Origin: Agapetus fuscipes
Taxonomy: Eukaryota > Arthropoda > Insecta > Trichoptera > Glossosomatidae
Assembly: GCA_951799405.1 (NCBI GenBank)
Contig: OX637344.1
Span: 5,084,001 to 5,148,000, forward strand
Length of the DNA stretch: 64,000 bases
Direction: 5' to 3'
The notes beneath the pieces are model-generated. The model had not been told where the DNA came from and made no database searches. It saw only the letters and a list, made by a program, of their open reading frames with translations. The position numbers were made by a program, and so were the translations under genes. Of the stretch, positions 10,127 to 20,728 are shown piece after piece. Every line of letters begins with the position of its first letter. The stretch's first letter is position 1.

Positions 10127-10545
10127 TAATCTAAGTTGCAAAGATATATAACATTTGAGATTCATATTACATGCATTCTTACAAGCAGACATGTATAAGT
10201 TCTAATCTAATCTAATCTAAGCTGCAAAGATATATAACATTTGAGATTCATATTACATGCATTCTTTCAAGCAGACATGTATAAGTTCTTATCTAATCTA
10301 ATCTAAGCTGCAAAGATATATAACATTTAAGATTTATATTAAATGCATTCCCACAAGCAGATATGTATAAGTTCCCGCCTACATATGCTGCATGTGTACT
10401 TACAACATAACAGCCCATTCCAAATGAACATAAGCTCTGCAACTCTTGCCAACCTTCCCTGAAACAAAGGTGAATTTGCAAAGTAAACCATTTTTTAAAG
10501 TATGGGTGGTCAGCCTCATACCAACATTTAAGTCAAGAAAATTAT
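10127..10545 (-). repeat. RepA with repeated 3' ends
   Basis: The 3' ~75 bp of RepA (TAATCTAA..GCAAAGATATATAAC to AGACATGTATAAGTTC) is present three times in a row, starting near 10127, 10203 and 10283. The last copy continues into a full unit ending CTTTCAGTC-like AAGTCAAG at 10537. This looks like stepwise tandem duplication of the end of one insertion. Confidence 0.75.
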
Positions 10546-10564
10546 TTTGTGTATTTCTTTACAT

Positions 10565-12890
10565 AATCTAAGTTGCAAAGATACATACCATTAAAGATTC
10601 ATATTAAATGCATTCCCACACGCAGACAGGTACAAGTTCACGCTTACAAATGCCCAATGTGGACTTGCAAATAAATAATAAAAAAAAAATCTCAAATGAA
10701 CATAAGCCCTGCAACTCTTGCCGACTTTTCCTCAAACAGAGATAAAATTTGCATTGTGAACCATTGCTTACAGTATGGGTGGTCAGCCACATACTAACCT
10801 TTTAGTCAAGGAAATTATTTTGTTTAGTTCTATAATCTAAGTTGCAAAGATACATACCATTTGAGATTCATATTAAATGCATTCCCACAAGCAGACAGGT
10901 ATAAGTTCGCGCTTACAAATGCCCCATGTGGATTTACAAAATAAAAAACTAATCTCAAATGAACATAAGCCCTGCAACTCTTACCGACTTTTCCTCAAAC
11001 CGAGATAAAATTTTCATGGTAAACCATTCTTACAGTATGGGTGGTCAGCCACATACTAACCTATAAGTCAAGGAAATTATTTTGTTAAGTTCTATAATCT
11101 AAGTTGCAAAGATACATACCATTTGAGATTCATATTAAATGCATTCCCACAAGCAGACAGGTATAAGTTCGCGCTTACAAATGCCCCATGTGGATTTACA
11201 AAATAAAAAACTAATCTCAAATGAACATAAGCCCTGCAACTCTTACCGACTTTTCCTCAAACCGAGATAAAATTTTCATGGTAAACCATTCTTACAGTAT
11301 GGGTGGTCAGCCACATACTTACCTATAAGTCAAGGAAATTATTTTGTTAAGTTCTATAATCTAAGTTGCAAAGATACATACCATTTTAGATTCATATTAA
11401 ATGCATTCCCACAAGCAGACAGGTATAAGTTCGCGCTTACAAATGCCCCATGTGGACTTACAAAATAAAAAACTAATCTCAAATGAACATAAGCCCTGCA
11501 ACTCTTGCCGACTTTTCCTCAAACAGAGATAAAATTTGCATTGTGAACCATTGCTTACAGTATGGGTGGTCAGCCACATACTAACCTTTTAGTCAAGGAA
11601 ATTATTTTGTTTAGTTCTATAATCTAAGTTGCAAAGATACAAACCATTTGAGATTCATATTTAATGCATTCCCACAAGCAGACAGGTATAAGTTCGCGCT
11701 TACAAATGCCCCATGTGGACTTACAAAATAAAAAACTAATCTCAAATGAACATAAGCCCTGCAACTCTTGCCGACTTTTCCTCAAACAGAGATAAAATTT
11801 GCATTGTGAACCATTGCTTACAGTATGGGTGGTCAGCCACATACTAACCTTTTAGTCAAGGAAATTATTTTGTTTAGTTCTATAATCTAAGTTGCAAAGA
11901 TACAAACCATTTGAGATTCATATTAAATGCATTCCCACAAGCAGACAGGTATAAGTTCGCGCTTACAAATGCCCCATGTGGATTTACAAAATAAAAAACT
12001 AATCTCAAATGAACATAAGCCCTGCAACTCTTACCGACTTTTCCTCAAACCGAGATAATATTTTCATGGTAAACCATTCTTACAGTATGGGTGGTCAGCC
12101 ACATACTAACCTATAAGTCAAGGAAATTATTTTGTTAAGTTCTATAATCTAAGTTGCAAAGATACATACCATTTGAGATTCATATTAAATGCATTCCCAC
12201 AAGCAGACAGGTATAAGTTCGCGCTTACAAATGCCCCATGTGGACTTACAAAATAAAAAACTAATCTCAAATGAACATAAGCCCTGCAACTCTTGCCGAC
12301 TTTTCCTCAAACAGAGATAAAATTTGCATTGTGAACCATTGCTTACAGTATGGGTGGTCAGCCACATACTAACCTTTTAGTCAAGGAAATTATTTTGTTT
12401 AGTTCTATAATCTAAGTTGCAAAGATACAAACCATTTGAGATTCATATTTAATGCATTCCCACAAGCAGACAGGTATAAGTTCGCGCTTACAAATGCCCC
12501 ATGTGGATTTACAAAATAAAAAACTAATCTCAAATGAACATAAGCCCTGCAACTCTTACCGACTTTTCCTCAAACCGAGATAAAATTTTCATGGTAAACC
12601 ATTCTTACAGTATGGGTGGTCAGCCACATACTAACCTAAAAGTCAAGGAAATTATTTTGTTAAGTTCTATAATCTAAGTTGCAAAGATACATACCAATCG
12701 AGATTCATATTAAATGCATTCCCACAAGCAGACATTTATAAGTTCGCGCTTACACATAATGCATGTTGACTTACAACATAAAAACCCAATCTCAAATTAA
12801 TATAAGCCCTGCAACTCTTGCCAATCTTCCCTGAAACACAGCTGAAATCTGCAAAGTGAACCATTTTTTAAACTATGGGTGGTCGATTTT
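10565..12890 (-). repeat. RepA tandem array, nine units
   Basis: Units begin (AATCTAAGTTGCAAAG) at 10565, 10834, 11096, 11358, 11621, 11884, 12146, 12409 and 12671, giving spacings of 269, 262, 262, 263, 263, 262, 263 and 262 bp. Two variants are mixed: one has CTCAAACAGAGATAAAATTT and a 263-bp spacing, the other CTCAAACCGAGATAAAATTT and a 262-bp spacing. Their order is B A A B B A B A followed by a diverged end unit. Every unit keeps the AGTCAAGGAAATTATTTTGTT linker, so the array arose by duplication and not by repeated insertion. The 60-72 residue minus frames here (MWLTTHTVSNGSQCK...) are by-products of the unit. Confidence 0.92.
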
Positions 12891-13061
12891 CTTTTACAAA
12901 GGATGCATGTTTTTATTTTACATGTTTTCCGAATTTTAACGCGAGGAAACTATGCGCAATATACACATTCACCAAATGTTAAGGGGTTGGGCTGCGTAGC
13001 AGCCAGGGGCAACGCCCCTAGTTTTATATAAATTTTAGTGGCAAAAATATAAGTTTTTAAT

Positions 13062-13315
13062 TTGTCTGTAGGATAGTGGTTGCCTATAATCGGATGGTCG
13101 TGGGTTCGATTCCCAGCGGTGCACAAATGCAAAATTTATCAATGGATTGATAAATTCATTGACCGGTCACCAAAGGCCATTCAGCCATTTTGCAACTGGG
13201 CCTTGTTTGAGTAATTGGTGCTTTTTATAACGATAAACAGGCTCGTAGAGGTCTCTTAAGGTGGGATTCACACAAAAATAGCGCTCACAAAATAAGTCAT
13301 TCTCATTTTTTTTTT
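13062..13315 (+). repeat. SINE-C, near full length
   Basis: The tRNA-like head has an A-box-like GGATAGTGG and a B box GGTTCGATTCC, followed by CAGCGGTGCACAAA. The body has ATTGATAAATTCATTGACC, GACCGGTCACCAAAGG, GGGCCTTGTTTGAG and AGCGCTCACAAAATAAGTC. A SINE-B copy follows directly. Confidence 0.8.
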
Positions 13316-13625
13316 ATGCATGCCTTCCATGCCGAGAGCTCGGGTTCGAATCCCACCGAGAGTGTCGTCAGAAATGATTTCATGTGTCGGTGTTTATTTA
13401 AAACCTAAAATAAAATACCGGCTAGGCTTACTCAGCCTTCACAAGAAACTAGTACCAGAGCTCTCGGGAGCTGGGAAATTCTAACTTCAACTGTAGTGAG
13501 GGGCGTCAGACCGGCCTCCTTACCCGTAAAAATAAATAGGTTCCACCAGCAACATGCGACCTCTTCGGTAAGAATGTGACAAAAAGATACACTATATGTG
13601 TAGCTTAGTAGCGTAGCGTAATGCA
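13316..13625 (+). repeat. SINE-B, lacking the A box
   Basis: Starts at CCTTCCATGCCGAGAGC, with the B box GGTTCGAATCC. The body includes AAATACCGGCTAGGCTTAC, CTCTCGGGAGCTGGGAAA and GTAAAAATAAATAGGTTCC, ending ATATGTGTAGCTTAG. Confidence 0.82.
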
Positions 13626-13639
13626 CACCTTTGTACCCA

Positions 13640-14552
13640 GTTTGCAAGAGTGGATGGATGTCGTGGTAGAGCAAATCTGACAAAATTATGCACAAGAGGC
13701 ATGCATTTGATATGAATCTTTAATGTTAATGTATGTATCTTTTGAACTTACAAGGTAATTAGTTGATCTTATATAGTCAACACATACGATACTAATATAG
13801 AAGAAAATATTAGGGTGGTGCGTCATTTTGAGCATAAAATACCAACAAAAAAATGTGCTCATTGAACCCTAAAAAAAGATTGATAGCTTCTTTGTAAAAA
13901 GAAAAACAGAGATAAGATGGCGCGTGGCAGCAGGCGCGCTTTTCCGATGAAAAAAAAACTTCCGCCACCACTCAACACGTTTTATTCTTAATTTGACGGC
14001 GTTTTTGTAAAGTTGTGCCCGCGAAAGTTTTAACTCGCGTCAGATGTTCTGCCAACTTGCTCCTTACGATTTTTATATCCCAAGTATAGAAAAATACGTT
14101 CAAAGTGAACCGTAACCAAAAATTGAGAAATAAAGTAAAACAGCGCTCCTACTGGGAGTTTTAGATACTGTACATCTTTGGTAAAACGCGTGTGATGAAT
14201 TAAAAGTAAAGTCGTATACTTCAATTCTGGATAGATTTAGATCGAATTCTTCGCTTTTTAGCCTTTAAGATATGAGGGTGCCTCAAGCTTAATTTTGTTT
14301 TCTTGTTTAAAACATATTTATTACTATTTACAAAAAAAATGAGTCTAATAAAGTGTTAAGAAAGAATAAAGTGTTGAGAGAGCTAGAGGACCATGGAAAG
14401 TTCCGGAATGCACTGAAGACAAGCTAATTCCTGGCATCATTTGCATAAGCAGCCTTGGAGTGACTACATCACGAAACGGTGCAATAAAGAAATCATCAAC
14501 TCATCATCATTATCAAAAGCAAAATTAAATATTTTTTACCAGTCGTTGTCTC
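13640..14552. other. Noncoding DNA with a family E block
   Basis: No gene is supported. The region 13950-14230 carries family E words: CCAAGTATAGAAAAATACG, TCAAAGTGAACCGTAACC, AGCGCTCCTACTGGGAG and TTTTAGATACTGTACATC. The stretch GAGAGAGCTAGAGGACCATGG near 14380 is unlike its surroundings but was not identified. Confidence 0.4.
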
Positions 14553-14780
14553 TCTTGACTTATATGTAGGTTGGTATGAGGCTAGCCACCCATACTTTGT
14601 CAATGGCACCCCTGATCAGGGAAGGTCGTGAAAATTGCAGAGATCATGTTCATTTGAGGCTTAGATAATGATTTGTAAGTAAACATGCCGCAATCGTAAG
14701 CGCAAACTCACACGTATCTGCTTGTGGGAATGCATTTAATATGAATTCTAAATGATAATATATCTTTACAAAGATTATAG
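14553..14780 (+). repeat. RepA, diverged
   Basis: CTTGACTTATATGTAGG start (the TATATGTAGG variant is shared with 62332), a deletion around GTTCACTTTG, then CACCCCTGATCAGGGAAGG to a degraded tail. Confidence 0.75.
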
Positions 14781-14815
14781 TTGCTTTATGAAAATGATAC
14801 AAACGCAGTTGTCCA

Positions 14816-14858
14816 CGAAGAAATCACATGTGGCATGTTGAACCTATTTTTTTTATAG
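14816..14858 (-). repeat. SINE-B fragment
   Basis: CACATGTGGCATGTTGAACC with a following TATTTTTTTTAT matches the SINE-B segment GGTTCAACTCGCCACATGCG read in reverse. It abuts the LINE-Y copy. Confidence 0.45.
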
Positions 14859-14861
14859 ATT

Positions 14862-16124
14862 TTGCTTATACGCTTATACAGTCCGGCTTATACAGTCCGG
14901 CTTATACAGTCCGGCTTTATGGCCGGTAGAGGCTGTGTTGATCAGATTTTTACTCTACGACAACTTGTTGAAAAACAATTGTCGGTGAGGCGGAAGCTGT
15001 TCACGGCGTTTGTAGATCTGGAAAAGGCTTTTGACTCAGTGGACAGAGGTATGTTATGGGATGTTTTGAAAGCATACGGAGTGAATGGGGCTCTCCTTGG
15101 TGCGGTGCATGCAAACTATGAAAATAGTAAGGCATGTGTCCGTATTGATGGTGAGTATAGCGAGTGGTTTGAAGTTTATAAGGGTGTGAGGCAAGGATGT
15201 GTGATGAGTCCATGGCTATTTAACATAGTTATGGACAAGTGTGTCAGGGATGCTAGACTTAATGATTGTGGATTGATGATAGGAGAGAGCAAAGTGAGTG
15301 TTCTACTGTATGCAGATGATGCAGTTCTTGTATCTGATTCTGCAGTAGAATTGCAAACAATGCTCTCTAGATTGAATGAAGCTTTGTTAGGTAACCATCT
15401 GAAGTTGAATGCAAGTAAGACGAAAGTATTGATTTTTGAAAGAGATGATGAAAGTATGAATTATGAATTTAAAATTAATGGAATGAATGTGGATGTCGTA
15501 AATGAGTTTGTATACCTGGGAAGTAAGTTTGAAAAAGATGGAAGAATGACCGGTGAATTTGAAAGAAGAGTAATGAAGGGCAGGTGTGTACTGGGTGCCA
15601 CAGCTTGTATCGCCAAAAATCAAAACATATCAAAAAATGCTCGATTGGCGGTACGCAGTGGCATACTTTTACCCACCTTGATGTATGGAAGCGAGGCCTG
15701 GACGGTGAATGAAAGTGAAATTAGTAAAGTCCATACTGTTGAAATGGACTTTCTAAGAAGTATGATTGGGAAAAAACGGAGTGACAGGGTGAGGAATGAT
15801 TTTGTAAGAGAAGAATGTGGTGCAAGAGAAAGTGTGAAAGTGAAGATTAAAAGAAGTTTGTTAAGATGGTTTGGGCATATGGAGAGAATGAATGAGGAAA
15901 GACTGACGAAGAAAGTATATGTTGGTAGAATAGATGGATGTCGTGGTAGAGGAAGACCGAGAAAGGTATGGATGGACCAAATATCCGAAATTGCGAATGA
16001 ATGGAATATCCAGAGTCATAATAAAAGAAGAGCTTGTATGAAGAAGGTTATGACTCTGGAGGAAATGAAAGAAGTATGTAAGGATAGAAAGAAATGGCGG
16101 TTGATCTGTGATGTTGGCGGCTAG
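14862..16124 (+). CDS. LINE-Y reverse transcriptase, 5'-truncated but open
   Basis: A 420-residue open frame encodes the reverse transcriptase and C-terminal region of a non-LTR retrotransposon, an enzyme that copies its RNA into a nicked genomic target. Visible motifs: FVDLEKAFDSVDR (motif A, about residue 50), GVRQGCVMSPWLFN (motif B, about 107) and LLYADDAVL (motif C, about 150) with both catalytic Asp intact. The C-terminus has YGSEAWTVNES, LRWFGHMERM and RGRGRPRKVWMDQI, then CDVGG and a stop. The endonuclease and N-terminal fingers are missing. The frame starts just after three copies of GCTTATACAGTCCG (14874-14913), which are not part of the protein family; the listed Met is arbitrary. 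The clade (RTE-like or related) was not settled. The 3' untranslated region (16125-16221) leads directly into RepA. Confidence 0.9.
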   Translation: MLIRLYSPAYTVRLIQSGFMAGRGCVDQIFTLRQLVEKQLSVRRKLFTAFVDLEKAFDSVDRGMLWDVLKAYGVNGALLGAVHANYENSKACVRIDGEYSEWFEVYKGVRQGCVMSPWLFNIVMDKCVRDARLNDCGLMIGESKVSVLLYADDAVLVSDSAVELQTMLSRLNEALLGNHLKLNASKTKVLIFERDDESMNYEFKINGMNVDVVNEFVYLGSKFEKDGRMTGEFERRVMKGRCVLGATACIAKNQNISKNARLAVRSGILLPTLMYGSEAWTVNESEISKVHTVEMDFLRSMIGKKRSDRVRNDFVREECGARESVKVKIKRSLLRWFGHMERMNEERLTKKVYVGRIDGCRGRGRPRKVWMDQISEIANEWNIQSHNKRRACMKKVMTLEEMKEVCKDRKKWRLICDVGG

Positions 16125-16221
16125 GGTTTGTTAAAGTAAAATTGGTTTTTATGATTTAGTTTTTTATGTCCATGTATATATTATAATTTACTGATTTTAA
16201 AAATGTAATTTGTCATGTATG

Positions 16222-16482
16222 TTCCTTGACTTATAGGTTGTTATGTGGCTGACCACCCATACTGTAAAAAATTGGTTCACTTTGCCAATGTCACCCCTGT
16301 TTCAGGGAAGGACGGCAAGAGTTGCAAGGCTTATGTTCATTTGAGATTGGGTTTTTATATTGTAGGTCCACATGCGGCATGTGTTAGCGCGAAATTATAC
16401 ATGTCTGCTTGTGGGAATGCATTTAATATAAATCTTAAATGATATGTATCTTTGCAGCTTAGATTAGATTAGATTAGATTAG
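16222..16482 (+). repeat. RepA, full length, at the 3' end of LINE-Y
   Basis: TTCCTTGACTTATAGGTTG to TTTGCAGCTTAGATTAGATT, with a (GATTA)n tail. It follows the LINE-Y untranslated region (...GTAATTTGTCATGTATG) without a gap. The same junction occurs at 62332, 49547, 60257 and 56081, so this is the LINE's own 3' terminus and not a chance insertion. Confidence 0.9.
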
Positions 16483-16486
16483 CTTG

Positions 16487-16637
16487 GCTTTACACAAACC
16501 ACTTGAACACTTAAAGTGGGGGTTTTCCCGAGGGGTCTGATCCCCATCTTTTGGTAAGGCTGAGTACCCAAGTTGATATTTTGATTTTGGGCTTGAAAAT
16601 ATAAACATCGTTACAGAAAATAATTTCAGACACCCTT
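16487..16637 (-). repeat. SINE-B, central fragment
   Basis: Body of SINE-B in reverse (AACCACTTGAACACTTAAAG, TTTGGTAAGGCTGAGTACC, AATAATTTCAGACACCC). The head and the 3' end are missing. It lies between two RepA copies in opposite orientation. Confidence 0.7.
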
Positions 16638-16894
16638 CTAATCTAATATCTAATCTAAGCTGCAAAGATATATATCATTTAAGATTTATATTAAATGCAT
16701 TCCCACAAGCAGATATGTATAATTTCGCGCTAACACATGCCGCATGTGGACCTACAATATAAAAACCCAATCTCAAATGAACATAAGCCTTGCAACTCTT
16801 GCCGTCCTTCCCTGAAACAGGGGTGACATTGGCAAGTGAACCAATTTTTTACAGTATGGGTGGTCAGCCGCATAACAACCTATAAGTCAAGGAA
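16638..16894 (-). repeat. RepA, full length
   Basis: (TAATC)n tail, AAGCTGCAAAGATATATATC, through CTGAAACAGGGGTGACATTG to CCTATAAGTCAAGGAA. With 16222-16482 it forms an inverted pair separated by 155 bp. Confidence 0.9.
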
Positions 16895-17603
16895 CTTATG
16901 GGGTTAAGCTCTAACCAACCCCCTGTCATAGAACTCAAGCATTCTAAAATCTGAGCTTTCAACCAAAATAATACAAAAAAAACATTTCTCAAACTTTTAT
17001 CATGATGACTTTCATGCTTAATGAGCATTAATCAAAATTCTTGAATATTTCCTTTCTCGGAACAACGGTTTTATGATCCACCCTAACACACACGGATTCC
17101 TGGAATGCCACCATTTTCTTTGCCCTGAGAATGATGATTTGTTTTGACAGCCCTCACCACCTCAAGTGCGAAACTTGACGCCTAAACTCGACCACAGAGC
17201 TGTACCAAAAATGCACGTAAACATAAACGCTCAACAATTCAATATTATATTTTTTGTTAGCGCTACGGTTGAACTTAGACTTGACGTTTTTACTTCACTA
17301 GCACATCTCGCGAGTATTTAGTCTCTGCGTACATCGCGGCCTTGTCAGACTCGCATTGATATTCCATTACAGCCGCCATTATCACAAAATTTAAATATTC
17401 AACAAAATATATTCAACAACTGTGCTTGGGAGCTAGACGGCGATTTTGCTTCCCACATTTAGTGGGTGGGATATTTCATGTGAGTTCTTTCCCCAAAAGT
17501 AGGGAAAAAACCATCGTTCGACAAAAAAAAAAATAGATTAAAAAACATGGTGTGCCAATTCTTTGATGTCTTTGGACATCAAGTCCGTCATCATCAGATT
17601 TTT
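16895..17603. other. No recognised feature
   Basis: A GC-moderate noncoding stretch. No open frame resembles a known protein and no repeat match was noticed. Confidence 0.3.
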
Positions 17604-17895
17604 GGACCGGTCCGTAGTCACTTTTGACTCGTAAATGGAATGTTGTGGGTTCGAACCCCGGCGGGGGCACAAAAAATATACCATTTATATTTGCAAATTT
17701 GCTCTTCGCTGGATTGAAAAATTTATACACCTTTACCAAAGATCGGTCATCAAAAGTTCCATCCAGCCTTACAGCACTGGGTCTTGCTTGAGAATTGGCA
17801 CTTTCTACAGCGACGACTAAGCTCGCAGAGGGCTTTTGAGGTGTGATACACACAAAAACAGCGCTCACCGTATAAGTCAGCCTAATTATTATTTT
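17604..17895 (+). repeat. SINE-C, near full length
   Basis: GACCGGTCCGTAGTC head with a small deletion in the A-box region, B box GGTTCGAACCC, GGGGGCACAAAAAATATACC, CTCTTCGCTGGATTGAAAAA, GATCGGTCATCAAAAG, CTTACAGCACTGGGTCTTGC and AGCGCTCACCGTATAAGTC. It ends in a short T-rich tail. Confidence 0.88.
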
Positions 17896-18049
17896 TTTAA
17901 TCAGGAAGGTTCTTTTTTATTTTGCCAAGCTTTCAAATGACTGTCAGAAAATGTGTCAAGAAAACGTCTTGTTTTTTCACTAGCCATCTGAGAACTATGT
18001 GAAACCTTCAGGAAACTTAAGGTAATGGACTGGTATATTGAAGGCATAA

Positions 18050-18160
18050 ACTGGTGGTAACCTTTAAGGAGTACTAAAGACGCATCGTTACAAAAAATCT
18101 TATCCATGATTTGAGAGCGCCCTTGAGGTGTGACACACACAAAAATGGCGCTCTGAGTTT
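18050..18160 (+). pseudogene. CR1/L2-like LINE, 3' terminus
   Basis: AAGGAGTACTAAAGACGCATC, AAAAAATCTTATCCATGATT, CCCTTGAGGTGTGACACAC and ATGGCGCTCT are the reverse complement of the 3' end seen at 3565-3660 and 52350-52450. Only the last coding bases and the untranslated end remain. Confidence 0.75.
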
Positions 18161-18164
18161 TGTG

Positions 18165-18600
18165 TACCTTCCAAATACATTAGCCTTGTTAATAATATTA
18201 TTGTCGCAAATACTTATAAATATTTAGGTATGTAGGGATATCATTAATTTTATAGCTCATAAGAGTGTATATAAGTAGGGTTAATTATTATAAGTACCTA
18301 GGGTAAAGAGATATTCAAATTTATGTACTCGAAGCTTTTAGAAGAGCGTAGTTCTCGAAGGTTCCAGCAAAATTGGCTTCTAGTAAATTTTATCGATGTA
18401 GTATAAAAAGCCGCAAACGGCTTGCAGGCAGTCAGTCTATATACGACAGACTTCTTCTGAACACGAAAGACAGTGTAAGTGAACACCAAACAACTGTGAA
18501 ATAAATGTAAATTGCTAAACCATAAATGTGAATTGTTAAAAATAAATGAAAATTGTAAAATAAATATCCTTTACAGACGACCAGTTTTATTTTTATTTAA
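18165..18600 (+). promoter_or_regulatory. LTR-like segment with a core promoter
   Basis: A TATA box (GTATAAAAAGCC, 18401-18412) is followed about 30 bp downstream by CAGTCAGTC, a good arthropod initiator match. The segment between them contains the small palindrome GCCG-CAAA-CGGC. Upstream is GAAGGTTCCAGCAAAATTGG with heat-shock-element-like half-sites; downstream several AATAAA signals follow (18499-18570). This arrangement suits an LTR, but the TG...CA ends and target duplication were not established, so the class is an inference. Confidence 0.4.
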
Positions 18601-18943
18601 AGACTATTTGAACCCTAAAAACACAACATTATATTAAAAATGGCAAAAATATGACTCCGCTAGAGTGTGATACCTACACTCTAAAGTAAAGGGCAGTCAG
18701 TCATAATTTCAGTACAACATTATGTAGGTAGATTAAATAAATACAAAAGCTCTACGAGCTGCATTTGGGAGAGCTGTCACCGGCAAATATTTCACAATGC
18801 TATAAAACGTTATAAACCCATGACAATCGGAAATTTATTTTTTATTTACGATGGATGACGTCAGATAGCCGAGACACATTTTGAATTGCGGAATTCATTC
18901 TATACTATCGCGACAAAGAATTCTGAAAAGATTGTAATCCAAC

Positions 18944-18985
18944 CTGAAGATGGCCATATAGGTCGAAAACGTTTGTAAAATTATA
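18944..18985 (+). ncRNA. Hammerhead-like core, Penelope-type
   Basis: CTGAAGA (18944-18950), T, GGCC (18952-18955), ATATA, GGTC (18961-18964), GAAA (18965-18968), ACGTTTG. The stem is 4 bp including one G-U pair. It has the order of invariant bases of a hammerhead ribozyme (CUGANGA, stem II, GAAA). Stem I and the cleavage triplet are not evident, so it is probably inactive. It is not part of a palindrome here. Confidence 0.4.
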
Positions 18986-19256
18986 ATTCAAATATATATT
19001 AATATTGTGTGTGAAATACAACAATGTTTTAAAAAAAAAAATGTGTTTTTTAAATTTAAAAAAACATAAATCAATCCGGAAAAGAGTTGACGAGTTGATT
19101 GTCAATAAAATTGATAAAATTTCCACTTGTAAAATGTATACTTTTGTATGTGAGTGTCCATTTTCTGCAGATCCTTCTGACACATACATACAGGATGAGT
19201 TACGAGCAGGGTTTGGTAAAATAAATATTTTATAATTGTATGAAATTCAGGGCATG

Positions 19257-19434
19257 TAGGTATGAGGCTGACCACCCATGCTGTAAAGACAAAGCAAGGA
19301 AAGACGGAAAAAGTTGCTGACATTATGTTTATTTTAGGTTTGGATTTTGAATTGTAAGTACACGGGCAGCATTATTTTGTAAGCGAAAACTTACATGTGT
19401 CTATTTTTGGCATGCATTCCAACTTAGATAAGAT
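19257..19434 (+). repeat. RepA, diverged
   Basis: GTAGGTATGAGGCTGACC, CACCCATGCTGTAAA, then a deletion to GGAAAGACGGAAAAAGTTGC and onward to GGCATGCATTCCAACTTAG. Confidence 0.7.
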
Positions 19435-19439
19435 TCGTT

Positions 19440-19973
19440 CTACACAGGACAGGTACGTCCATAGAGTGTTTGACACAAAAATTCCTACAAAAATTGGGAA
19501 ATCTCATAAAATCCCCAAATCCAAAATATGAAAATCGCTCTCCTGCATATTATATTTATTGTAATTCTGGCCAACTCAAAACGAATATGATAAGAATCCG
19601 TTTCCAGGGTATTGGAAAAAACGTCAACGCGTCCGACTATAGGCTTTATCATTTCACCGTGAAAAATATGATGAATACAAAATTGTATTTTTTCAGTGGC
19701 CGACTTTTTTTTTTATCAATTAAAGATTTTTTTATGCGCATCCTATTTTCACATTCGGTACGAAATTTTGGTATTGGTCTGGCAATTGTACAATGGAATC
19801 GGAATATTTAAATTTGAGGGAAAAATGTGTTGTAATTCGGCCGGCTTGCCGGAGTAAAATGGAAACCATTATTTCGTTATTTGTGGAAAAAACTAAATTC
19901 AAATTTGTACTGCACTTTTGAGTCAGTATTGGATGTGCTTTTATGTATTATCCTGTGGTGTTGGTTTAACTAT
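19440..19973. other. Unrecognised, one long open frame
   Basis: The + frame 19470-19811 (113 residues) is open, but its composition (many Phe, Asn, Lys, Ile) follows the AT-rich base composition and I see no family motif. Treated as non-genic. Confidence 0.35.
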
Positions 19974-20218
19974 AATCTGAGTTGCAAAGATATATAAACA
20001 TTTGAAATGCATATTAAATGCATGCCCACAAACAAGCACGTGTATATTCGCGCTTACAAGTGCTGCATGTGTACTTACAAATTTAAATCCAAGCCTCAAA
20101 TGAACATTAGCACAACAACTTTTGCCAACCTTCCCTGAAACAGGAGTGACATTGGCAAAGTGAACCAGTTTTTAAAGTACGAGTGCTCAGCCTCATACCA
20201 ACCTTTAAGCCCAGGAAC
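19974..20218 (-). repeat. RepA, full length, diverged
   Basis: AATCTGAGTTGCAAAGATA to CTTTAAGCCCAGGAA, with CCCTGAAACAGGAGTGACATTG in the middle. Confidence 0.85.
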
Positions 20219-20270
20219 ATGATTTACGTATAATCACCCGATGACATCCGATGACTCTATAAAGCTTTAG

Positions 20271-20490
20271 CGTATTGACCATTCATATTGTACAAAATTG
20301 GTTCACGTATGCCACTTCTGTTTCAGGAAAGACGGCAAGAAAAACAAAGATTATGTTCATTTGAAGTTTGGGGTTTTCTTTTGCATAGAAACACGCAGCT
20401 TGTGTATGCACAATCTTGTGTTTACTTGTGATGATTTTTTTCCGAAATATTCATGTATATATGTAGGTGCAACTGAGATTATAGATATTT
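20271..20490 (+). repeat. RepA, degraded
   Basis: TTGACCATTCATATTGTAC, TTGGTTCACGTATGCCACTTC, TTTCAGGAAAGACGGCAAG, ending GTAGGTGCAACTGAGATTATAG. It is opposite in orientation to the previous copy. Confidence 0.65.
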
Positions 20491-20696
20491 ATAGTACAAA
20501 TCTGAGGGATTGGTTCAGAGAAAAGAGCAATCAATATCATATTTCCGTTTTAGTATTCTCTTGAGGTTTTGATGGTACAAGTAAAAAACGTAACGCTGAA
20601 CACACAATGTTAACGTCAAATAAAAATTGATTAAAACGAAAACGCTCACTAAAGGCGCTGCTTTAGTTTCTATACATTATTTTGGTAAATGCTATC

Positions 20697-20728
20697 GTTT
20701 TGGTAAGACGTAAGAGTCTTATCTTCAG
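20697..20728 (-). ncRNA. Hammerhead-like core, degraded
   Basis: The minus strand reads CTGAAGA, TAAGAC-TCTTAC-GTCTTA (6-bp hairpin), then C and CAAAACG where GAAA(A)CG is expected. Same layout as 18944, with the G of GAAA lost. Confidence 0.3.

Noticed and set aside
10604..12367. Five near-identical 60-72 residue minus-strand frames beginning MWLTTHTVSNGSQCK as a tandem gene family
   Set aside because: Each lies inside one unit of the RepA array, starts in the CAGCCACAT block and ends at the unit's natural stop. Similar frames recur in scattered, decayed RepA copies, so they follow from the repeat and not from selection on a protein.
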